NCBI GenBank assembly: GCA_030765055.1
Contig: CM060947.1
Location: forward strand, 48,912,047-48,976,046
From: Mantis religiosa
Taxonomy: Eukaryota; Arthropoda; Insecta; Mantodea; Mantidae
Length of the DNA: 64,000 nt
Direction: 5' to 3'
The notes beneath the pieces were generated by a model. The model ran no database searches. It saw only the letters and a program-made list of their open reading frames with translations, and was not told the DNA's origin. The translations under genes were made by a program, and so were the position numbers. Below, piece by piece: positions 56,693 through 64,000 of this stretch (the first letter of the stretch is position 1; every line of letters starts with the position of its first letter).

Positions 56693-56708
56693 GGGGGGGG
56701 GGGGGGGG
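56693..56708. repeat. Poly-G run (16 nt)
   Basis: Uninterrupted G run preceded by T8. Confidence 0.95.
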
Positions 56709-56823
56709 AAATAAAAAGTACCACCACACTAATCCCTGCAGTGTTCTTATACCTCAGTTAAGCCGCTCTGTAAATATTTTACACAAATTTCAAGTTTAGA
56801 GTGAAAAATATAAAACAAACACA

Positions 56824-56884
56824 TCATTCATGCAGCTGGAACTCTTCCTCACTGTTGCATTCTTTTTCAGTCTGTGAAGGTTGC
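56824..56884 (-). CDS. Candidate last coding exon (speculative)
   Basis: Minus strand after a pyrimidine-rich stretch and GCACAG: QPSQTEKECNSEEEFQLHE, then TGA. Its phase fits the end of the micro-exon at 57487-57530. AATAAA occurs on the same strand near 56470. No upstream exons could be joined, and a different reading on the plus strand (KKQKERTHLLTIE, Tigger-like) is also possible. Confidence 0.2.
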
Positions 56885-57486
56885 CTGTGCTTCCCCATCC
56901 GTTGACACAGCGAAGAAACAAAAAGAAAGAACACATCTTCTAACCATAGAAAAATAAGCCACATGAAACTGCACTGAAACGTTGATACAGCTGCTTAAGA
57001 TGTCAATATTTTTTGTCCCATTTCCACCAATAGCAACTGGCATATCTAGTTAGCCATATATGTGCTTCCAGTATACATTCATATATAAATATTAAATAAG
57101 CAAAATTCACAAATGATTAGGTGGAGACTTCACTTCAACAGATTTTGTCTTTGAACAGTTCAACTTGGTACAAAATAATCCCAAACTCTACACAAGTATG
57201 ATGAAGAAATTTATGTTAAATAATAAGTATATCATTTTCTTATGTACAGGTCTGCATTATCTATAAACACGATAAATCAAATACCGATACGTTACCATTT
57301 AAAGTTCCTATTTCTGAATACAGCCGAAGAAAAAATTAAACACAAATATTACTCAGTTTTATATACAAATTGCGTCAAGAAATTCTTCTGTAGACACATA
57401 ACCACTTGGAGTTCATAACTTGATGAACAGATGAAAGATAAAAAGGTATGAAACTCTTCTCAATGGGATGGCGAAGACCTACTTAC

Positions 57487-57530
57487 CAATAACAGCAATC
57501 TAGGATCAGCTCCACATTGTTGTCTTGCTT
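57487..57530 (-). CDS. Candidate micro-exon (speculative)
   Basis: 44 bp on the minus strand between a good acceptor (TTTATTTGTTACAG) and an ideal donor (G/GTAAGT). It would encode KQDNNVELILDCCY plus a split Trp codon. The product is unknown. Confidence 0.25.
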
Positions 57531-58049
57531 CTGTAACAAATAAATACTTAGCTCAGAAACCTTTACATTATACTATTCCTCAATATAATCAAATGCCTAT
57601 ACACTATTCTTTGGAATGGATATCTATATGGACTCGGACAGACTTGGAAATGAAGGGCAGGGGGATAAAAATTGTCAAAAGCAACATATACATTTTTTTT
57701 TAACATATAAATAAATAGCTTCAACATGTACTATATTAGAAAACATTTGTAGAATTTTAGAAAATCCAATATAATCAAGACTTTCCTCAAAGTGTAAACA
57801 AAAAAGAACATTAATTTCATCACATCTTTTGGTTTACTAATTTCTTCTTCTTTTTTGTGAGAGTCCATGGATGCCATGGTAACTAGAGAGCCTTTGACAT
57901 GACGTGAAAAAAGAATTACTTTGAATAAGCCAACGTATTTGTTAAATTTGAGCAAGAACGAACAATACACTTCCTGCTGGCTTGTAGAATGGTACACCGA
58001 TAGAACATGACTTGTCACATTATATGTTTGTTTATGAATTATACATAAT

Positions 58050-58520
58050 CTCTATTTACTCTAGAGAGTTCAAAGCAGTATTATTCAGTTGTTCTTCCAT
58101 TTAAGAAACCAAGGAAGGTGTATCAGTTGGATCAGCTTGCAATTGAAATGAGACATGAGGTATTATTCTCCCTTACCACCGCCAGAGCAATCCAATTGAG
58201 TTAATGTGGGCTCAAATTATGTTGCAAACAGAAATAATATTTTTAAACTGCCTGACGCTGAATGACCAAGAAATTGATAAGGTTGCACAAGACTGAGAAA
58301 ACTGCACAAGACTGAGAAAACTGCACAAGACATACAGATAAACTACAAGAACACTGCTTTTGGAAAGAAATAGCATGTGACGAGATTATGGAGCCTATCA
58401 TCATAAACTTACAACACTCAAGATGATGAAGACAGTCACAATGACGAACTGTCTCTTAACGGAAGTGACATTCATAGCTATATGGATGCGACGCTGACAG
58501 TTTTGTTGGATTAGAAAAAT
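58050..58520 (+). pseudogene. DDE (IS630/Tc1-like) transposase C-terminal relic
   Basis: Decayed LPYHCQSNPIELMWAQIM (catalytic Glu region and W helix), then a run ending QDDEDSHNDELSLNGSDIHS, the acidic tail of this DDE family. A 21 bp segment (GCACAAGACTGAGAAAACT) is repeated in tandem at about 58285-58328. Upstream parts are absent. Confidence 0.55.
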
Positions 58521-58667
58521 AGGTAATTCATAAACTATAATTATTTTTTAAACTATATATTTACAACATGTGCGTAGCATACGAATATCCATGCTGCAAT
58601 TATGATTTGAACAACTGCATTATTATAAAGCTTTGGAAAATTCAGTTTGTGTTCCCTTTATGTCTAG

Positions 58668-58792
58668 CATCAAGAAGACTTGCAAGTGTGCGAGAGAGGA
58701 AAATATGGGAGTAACGAGGTGGCAACGCTGAAGGCTCTAACGCATCTGATTTGCTACAAGCCAGAACTCTTCCCATTTGAAACTCATAGTAG
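58668..58792 (+). CDS. Candidate orphan exon (speculative)
   Basis: An acceptor-like TTTATGTCTAG and a donor-like AG/GTATGC enclose 125 bp open in one frame: HQEDLQVCERGKYGSNEVAT then LKALTHLICYKPELFPFE. G+C and CpG are higher than in the flanks. I do not recognise the product; it may equally be a repeat fragment. Confidence 0.2.
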
Positions 58793-59446
58793 GTATGCTC
58801 ATACATTTTAAAAATTTTCTTGACTCTGACTGTGTAATGTTTTGGATCTTAATTTTCAAATTACACCAACAGCATAATTAAATTATGCAATTATCAATGT
58901 CTGAAATTTGCTATACTTATTATCCCAAAACTAATTATGTCTTCAATAACATGCTGCATAAATAAAGCAACTGTGAATTAGCAAGGACTGTCCTAAGATG
59001 CAGACTACATCACTACATTCCCCCCATCCCCTCATGCAGTGTGAATTTATTCAGCAGAATTATATAAGCTGATGAAGAACTATCATTCATTATTTTTCCT
59101 GGAATGCGGTGGCAGTGTCAAGGAACATGGGTGGTGATGAAAATTATACCGCAGAACCTCTGTTTTGAAGAATATTTTTATCTCAACCTTCCAAAAAAAC
59201 TACAATATTTTTAATGGGAACATACTTTCACCTGCATTAAATCCGAATTCGAGTATTTCAGACTGCACTATTTTGGGCTTTTACTGTATTACTGTAGCTG
59301 TTTTGTTATAGTTATGGATGAACTTTAACTTACTTCCACTTGGAAGTAAGCCAAGCAATCTGATCCTAGCAAGTAATAACAATCTCAGGGTTTATTTAGG
59401 CTTTAATGAGCCCTTGAAATAATAAGCTTAACGTAACGTATTACAA

Positions 59447-59904
59447 TGTTGCTGAGGCATTGTTGTTGGTACCATGGAGTGCTGGGCGCTTGCCGAGAAA
59501 GAGAGAGATAGTGCGGCACAGAGCTAGAAGCCTGCCAAAAGAGAGAAAGAAAGAGACAGATGTCTGGAAGTTTTGTCTTTTTTGATGCAGTCTCGATGTT
59601 ATCGAGAAATTCACCGCATTCTAGAACAATGATTGGGAGGTATAAATAGCACCACGGAGGGATGAGTGAGTCAGTTGCTAGTTGAGAACTGTTAATTGTG
59701 TGTGTGCAGCTGTTTAGTGATTTGAAGTGTACCCCAAGTGATTCCTTTTATTTACATGTGGTGAATCAATGGGAGACTCTTTGTGTATGGCCCGTCAATT
59801 TTAGAGCCTGTAAGGGGTGTATAAAGTGCCTTTCTACTAAAATAAAGAACATTCTGAATTTCTGCAAACTAGACTTTTAATTCTATGAGCCCCACAAATT
59901 CACA
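59447..59904 (+). mobile_element. Solo Gypsy-type LTR
   Basis: About 458 bp, TGTTGCTGAGG to ATTCACA. Flanks ACAA and ATAA may be a diverged 4 bp duplication. TATA box GGTATAAATAG near 59639 and AATAAAG near 59841. The 3' end is the one shared by the other LTRs. Confidence 0.8.
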
Positions 59905-60100
59905 ATAATCTTATACATTGTTATGTATTTAACAAGAACACATTAAGGTTTAATACATATATATATGAGCACGTACACAAATTTGTTCCCACCTTCGCAA
60001 TGTAATCTATTAGCAGTCATAAGTAAGTAACAAAAACATTTACTGTTATCCATTTATGTTCTTTAAATGCGTTGTGAAAATATAACATATCACCTATATT

Positions 60101-60569
60101 CTTGAGTTTGATCAATGAGTCACTATGTTTACACTCAACTTCACTTAGTATGTTGTTGTATAGTAGAATAGTTTTCGCCCGCCTCGGTAGTGTGGTGGCA
60201 GCGAGTCTGCCTCACGTTCAAGAGGTCCCGAGTTCGAATCTCGGTCAGGGTGAGTTACCTGGATAAGGTTTTTTCTGGGGTTTTCCCTTATCCTGAAAGA
60301 TGAATGTCAGGCAACTCTAAGCTCTATGGACCCTGGGCTCATTTGAGCATCATTTCACCCATTCCATTCATCGTCCGATATGACTTAACGTTGGAGGACA
60401 TAAAATTAAAAAAAATGTTTTCAAGATCATTCGATCTCATCCTCAGCTGTTTCTACTATACAACAACATAGTAAGTGAAGTTGAGTGTAAACATAGTAAC
60501 TCATTAATCAAACTCAAGAATGAAGACTACTTCACTGTTAATAATGCTTCTGCTTTTAATATTTACATA
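60101..60569. mobile_element. Foldback unit, family K, with nested SINE
   Basis: Direct repeat ACCTATATT, 9 bp, at 60092-60100 and 60570-60578. Arms 60101-60165 and 60447-60530 are inverted copies (CTTGAGTTTGATCAATGAGT ...). A SINE Y copy lies between them, in the hammerhead-like region (minus strand CTGAGGA ... TTGAAAAC at 60440-60415). Confidence 0.8.
60178..60412 (+). repeat. SINE family Y
   Basis: Complete head (GCCCGCCTCGGTAGTGTGG, GAGTTCGAATC) through TTGGAGGACATAAAATT and short A tail. GTTTTC on both sides may be its target duplication. Confidence 0.88.
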
Positions 60570-60608
60570 ACCTATATTTTGGATGCTTGTTTAAACTACT
60601 TCCTTTAA

Positions 60609-60824
60609 TTATTAATATTTAGATGAGTCGTATTTATTACACATCTGCTTCACTTTCATACCTATTTTGAGGACATGTTTCGCAAATCATCGTTTGCATC
60701 TTCTGCTCTTATGCGACTAAAGCTTGATCCAGTGGTGTGGTGGGTGTGGGTAATAAATACGACTCATCTAAATATTAATAATTATTTCGCTTCACTGTGG
60801 TGTTCCAATACAGTTAAATCTCGA
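60609..60824. mobile_element. Foldback unit, family H
   Basis: Direct repeat TACTTCCTTTAA, 12 bp, at 60597-60608 and 60825-60836. Arms 60616-60643 and 60749-60776 are inverted (TTAGATGAGTCGTATTTATT). It contains a hammerhead-like motif on the minus strand and an extra right tail also present at 50406-50460. Confidence 0.88.
60668..60712 (-). ncRNA. Hammerhead-like motif, family H
   Basis: Minus strand CAGAAGA (complement of 60699-60705), stem II GCAAA/TTTGC, GAAAC (complement of 60677-60681), palindromic ACATGT, then C; stem I GAG/CTC. Only U4 deviates; the copy at 15684 has a different change at the same position. Confidence 0.5.
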
Positions 60825-60839
60825 TACTTCCTTTAAATT

Positions 60840-61877
60840 TAACAATCATGAATTTAGCTGAGTTGCAAACATAGATTATTTATGAACAAATTCTAACACT
60901 GATAGACTGCAGTTGATTGGATGATTCATGACATATGAGTACAATTGACCAGAATAGACTAATATGAACCAAGAGAAGCGGTTCTGAAAGTATGAGTCAA
61001 ATGAATGAATCATATCAGTTTGAACACTTCATTTCAGTCTTTCTTTCCTTCCACTGACAAAAACTTTTCCCTGCAAGATATATTTTCTGTGTTTTGACTT
61101 CCCTGTTTTTCCTGAAAAAGGTCGCCCTGTTGCTTCACTCATCTACTTTTACATAACATTACATAACAGAAAATATGGTATTCTATCCAAACATCTGATG
61201 TCCAGATTTCTCTGAAAATAAATGTTTGGAGAATATTCCTGCCACCCCTAAAAAAAAAGCATTTACTCTTCTACTGGTCATTATAGTGTGCAGAGGAAGT
61301 ATCTCCCCCCCCCCCCCCCACCCATCCAAATATCTCAGTTTGATACTGAGATTTCATCAAAAGTAATGTTTAAAGGCTCTAAATCCAAAAAAGGTATTGG
61401 GAAAACTTCCTCATACTTGATACATACGTTCAGCATTTTTCAAATAATCAGCACAAAGATTTTCAGGAAATCCTTCCATTCCAAACTAACATTTACATGG
61501 AAAATTTTATCTCAATTTTTATTTCATCAAAAATGGCACAAACTGATTAAAACACTGTGTTTAAGATATTTGCATGGCAAATAATATCTGTATCTTGGAT
61601 TTTCTAGAAGTAACTGTCTAATCCTCTTTATACTGAATGACTGAATAAGTAGTAAGCTTCCAAGATGCCTCTCTCTCAAAAAAAATTAATCTTACGATCG
61701 ATTAAGTGAAAATATCACAACTAAAACACATAATGATACAGCCAAACTAAAATGAATAACCCTAGAAACAATTCATACATGCTATCCACAACAGGAATGA
61801 TTACATATTTAACTGATACAGAAAAGATTAATAATGCTGCACTTCAGTTAGCTAATCATTATATCTAAAGTGAATTT
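60840..61877. other. Unassigned AT-rich stretch
   Basis: Contains a poly-C run at 61305-61319 (15 nt). Nothing else recognised. Confidence 0.4.
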
Positions 61878-62109
61878 TTTTTTTTAATTTATGTCTTCCA
61901 ACGTTAAGTCATATCAGACGATGAATGGAATGGGTGAAATTATGCTCAAATGAGCCCAGGGTTCACATAGCTTAAGGTTATCCAACAATCGTTTTTCAGG
62001 ATAAGGGGAAACCCCGGAAAAATCCTTATCCAGGTAACTCAATCTGAGCAAGATTCTGACCTCTTGAACGTGAGGCAGACATGTTACCATCTACGCTACC
62101 GAGGCGGGC
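61878..62109 (-). repeat. SINE family Y (minus)
   Basis: From TTTTTTAATTTATGTCTTCC to the head CTACGCTACCGAGGCGGGC, with a small deletion around box B. Confidence 0.85.
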
Positions 62110-62132
62110 CTAAAGTGAATGTTAACCTCGCT

Positions 62133-62136
<4 letters not shown>

Positions 62137-62172
<36 letters not shown>
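62137..62172. repeat. Poly-A run (36 nt)
   Basis: Uninterrupted A run close to the SINE head. Confidence 0.95.
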
Positions 62173-62174
<2 letters not shown>

Positions 62175-62269
62175 ATCAGATGCAAACAACTAGGCTACCT
62201 AACCAGCTAAAACGGCAAGTCATTAAAATGTGCTATCAGAATATCCAAACGTATTCTATTCATTATGCA

Positions 62270-62830
62270 TGATTAGAGGAATTTATTAACAGTGACGTCA
62301 AAATTAATTGAAACAACTATTTGTAGTTGCTTTTTTGACAATTCGTCACTTACATTTTTATATTTTTGAGGAACTAGTTTCGGAAGCCATTGCCTCCATT
62401 ATCAACCTCTTTCCAACTATCTATTGTTGTTTGTTCTCTTCTGTCTGGTGGTGGAACTATGAACTTCTTTATCAAATTATCAACTAGTGGGTTATCAAAG
62501 TTCATTATTCAGTCCTTATTTTTCCATATGAATATGTTCTCCCATGTCGTCAGTCTATTTTGGTTTATCACTTCATTTAGTAATTTTGGATTTGGATAAA
62601 TGATATAGTTTTCATTCCAAAAATGAAATGCTACTGCTGACTTAACTTTTTGCTTCATTTTGATGTTTCTAAAGTGCTCTTTGACTCTGGTTTTAGATTT
62701 CTTTTAGTTTGCCATATGTAGCATTTTTCAGAATTCTTACAACCTTTTGGTATATTCCTGCTCTGTTAATTGGTGGGATTTTATCTTTTGTTTTTGAATT
62801 TCACAATTTTAAAACTGAGTATCTATTAGT
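62270..62830 (-). mobile_element. PLE family D, 3' part
   Basis: Minus strand: decayed GIY-YIG codons (GIYQKVVRILKN, ALQKHQNEAKS, SISFLE) from about 62800, then a hammerhead-like motif and the tail TAATTTTGACGTCACTGTTA shared with 55978-56245. No RT part is left. Confidence 0.7.
62366..62412 (-). ncRNA. Hammerhead-like motif, family D
   Basis: Stem I GAGG/CCTC (4 bp), TTGATAA (complement of 62399-62405), stem II GGAGGC/GCTTCC, GAAAC (complement of 62377-62381), palindromic ACTAGT, then T. Confidence 0.45.
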
Positions 62831-62902
62831 AGTGGCAAGTTCGTTGAAGATCTATTTGGATGTATAAAATGTTTTTGGATAGTATATGAATGCAATGAAT
62901 AT

Positions 62903-64000
62903 TGTGACTTTGTGGGTTCGTAGAAATTAAAGTCCAATTTGCCGAAATTCTAAATGTTCTTTATTTCCGTAGCAATGCATTGTTCAATTCTCACGTAACA
63001 ACATTATATCACATACAAACAGTCTACCAAGGTCGATGACAATAACAAACAGCTCTCGTTACAACAACACTCTCAGCTGCTTTCCTCACTGTTTTACAAC
63101 TCACGACTGACATACAACTTGCAACTCCACTCTTGGCGAGTCGTCGCCTCTTTAAATACCTCACTGACAATTTCTAGATTATTTGAAAATAAACCAGAAC
63201 CCGAGCAGTCTCTATCAGTCAAGAAGTAACTAGAAATTTCCATTTATCTCAGTTTGTTTCGGCAGACCTTTTATCTGCATGTTATCTTTGTCTGCCACCT
63301 CTTAGTTTTCACACTGCCCCCCTATCAGTTCCTTTTGTGTAAACACGCTGCGCGATCGTAGATACGGGTTCGCGATACTGCTCCCTCCTCAAGGCTGGTT
63401 GTCCCGAACAGCACCAACATAGCAGGCCAGACGATCCAGGTGTACCACCAACATCTTCCCTCGGGGCACCTGCTGGATGGGGTTGACCACGTCGTTGATC
63501 CTCTTCACCACCCAGTACGCTTCTTGCCACAGCTGTTGAAGTTTTGGGCATCGTCCCTTGGTCCGGGTAAGGCAATACAACCAGACCAGGTCACCTCGCT
63601 GGAAGCCTTGGCTGTTAGCTTGCCTGTCGTATTGAGTCTTCATGCGATCGCTCGCCTTCTGGATGTTCTGACGAGCCAGCTCATGCATGTCATGGAGATG
63701 GTCCACCAGGTTCTCCACATACTCGGTTGCTGGCTGTTTTGCATCTAAGGGCGTCCAAAAGCCAGATCACAGGGGAGGCGTAACTCTCGGCCGAACATTA
63801 AGCTGGCTGGCGTCACCCCAGTGGTGTCGTGTGTTCACGAGCGGTAGGCCAGTAAGAACAGTGGCACCTTGATGTCGCAGTCTCGCTGATGGCTGGCCTT
63901 CCTCAGGTGCTCTTCTAAGGTATTGATGTATCTCTCCACCATGCTGGCCGACTGTGGATGTAGGGGTGTGGTGCGGGTCTTGTTCAGCCCAAGTCTTCCT
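62903..64000 (-). mobile_element. Gypsy retrotransposon, 3' end, runs off the window
   Basis: The 3' LTR is 62903-63313 (411 bp; outer end TGTGACTT on the plus strand, inner end TTCACA; TGTGA at both ends as an inverted repeat). A purine-rich tract (ATAGGGGGGCAG on the minus strand, 63325-63314) precedes it, as a polypurine tract should. The integrase C-terminus follows further in. ATAT (62899-62902) is the probable target duplication. Confidence 0.9.
63389..64000 (-). pseudogene. Gypsy pol: integrase C-terminal part
   Basis: The minus strand at 64000-63720 reads KTRTTPLHPQS, MVERYINTLEEHLRKASHQR, LFLLAYR, a TGA stop, then VTPASLMFGRELRLPCDL, the end of the integrase core (the region with the catalytic Glu and the GxxPxxLxxGR block). 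The frame 63718-63389 continues with ELARQNIQKASDRMKTQYDR, FQRGDLVWLYCLTRTKGRCP and LVVHLDRLACYVG, the C-terminal GPY/F-type domain. The in-frame TGA and a frame change near 63720 show that this copy is broken. No env-like frame lies between pol and the LTR. Confidence 0.88.

Noticed and set aside
56878..56965. Tigger/CENP-B-like fragment on the plus strand
   Set aside because: Only about 28 residues (KKQKERTHLLTIE) are suggestive; too short to call, and it conflicts with the minus-strand exon candidate.
57731..58018. 95-codon minus-strand frame with MASMDSHKKEEEISKPKD
   Set aside because: A good start context, but the frame runs into a hydrophobic AT-rich stretch, has no good donor and could not be joined to the candidate micro-exon.
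63314..63388. A retroviral env gene after Gypsy pol
   Set aside because: Only about 75 bp separate the pol stop from the LTR and polypurine tract, so there is no room for env.
63440..63872. Plus-strand frames at the window end
   Set aside because: Antisense to the Gypsy integrase, which explains their length.

Overview
The window is animal, almost certainly insect, genomic DNA: AT-rich, intron-containing and crowded with transposon remains. No bacterial operons, CRISPR arrays or rRNA are present. The mix of Penelope-like elements (PLEs), many mariners, Tc1/IS630-type DDE relics, piggyBacs, tRNA-derived SINEs and tRNA-Leu-primed Gypsy elements suggests a large insect genome, perhaps a cockroach or termite. 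That placement is inference.

One host gene can be followed from start codon to stop: a secreted cathepsin D-like aspartic protease on the plus strand at 5347-21648. It has nine exons with GT-AG introns and matching phases and encodes 375 residues. The signal peptide, propeptide, both catalytic DTG motifs, the flap tyrosine and three disulphide pairs are readable. The proline loop typical of lysosomal cathepsin D is missing, which points to a digestive or secreted paralogue. Its introns hold most of the mobile DNA between 5.6 and 21.3 kb.

Layout. 1-4.5 kb: an unassigned GC-richer block, a solo Gypsy LTR, a DDE transposase N-terminus, a Gypsy LTR-gag fragment and a foldback repeat. 5.3-21.7 kb: the protease gene with PLE, mariner, Gypsy and SINE insertions in its introns. 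22-35 kb: non-LTR elements, PLE and Helitron fragments, a solo LTR and a second non-LTR relic. 35.5-39.5 kb: a mariner deletion derivative, a SINE, a piggyBac-like relic, and an apparently intact mariner with a full DD34D transposase (38106-39440). 41.7-45.5 kb: an inverted PLE unit with a mariner nested in it. 46-50.6 kb: Harbinger, DDE, piggyBac and PLE pieces in nested order. 52.2-55.1 kb: a piggyBac inside a PLE. 55-62.8 kb: mariner and foldback units, a solo LTR, SINEs and a PLE. 62.9-64 kb: the 3' end of a Gypsy element running off the window.

The most interesting pattern is a set of PLE-type insertions that carry hammerhead-ribozyme-like motifs (CUGANGA, stem II, GAAA). These motifs have very short palindromic helix III sequences (ACATGT, ACTAGT, AGCT). 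At least eight insertions are inverted foldbacks bounded by 9-13 bp direct repeats: 6211-7093, 18367-18731, 41703-45524, 49220-49498, 50406-50543, 55978-56245, 60101-60569 and 60609-60824. The repeated architecture suggests a common mechanism that makes inverted PLE-end dimers and integrates them.
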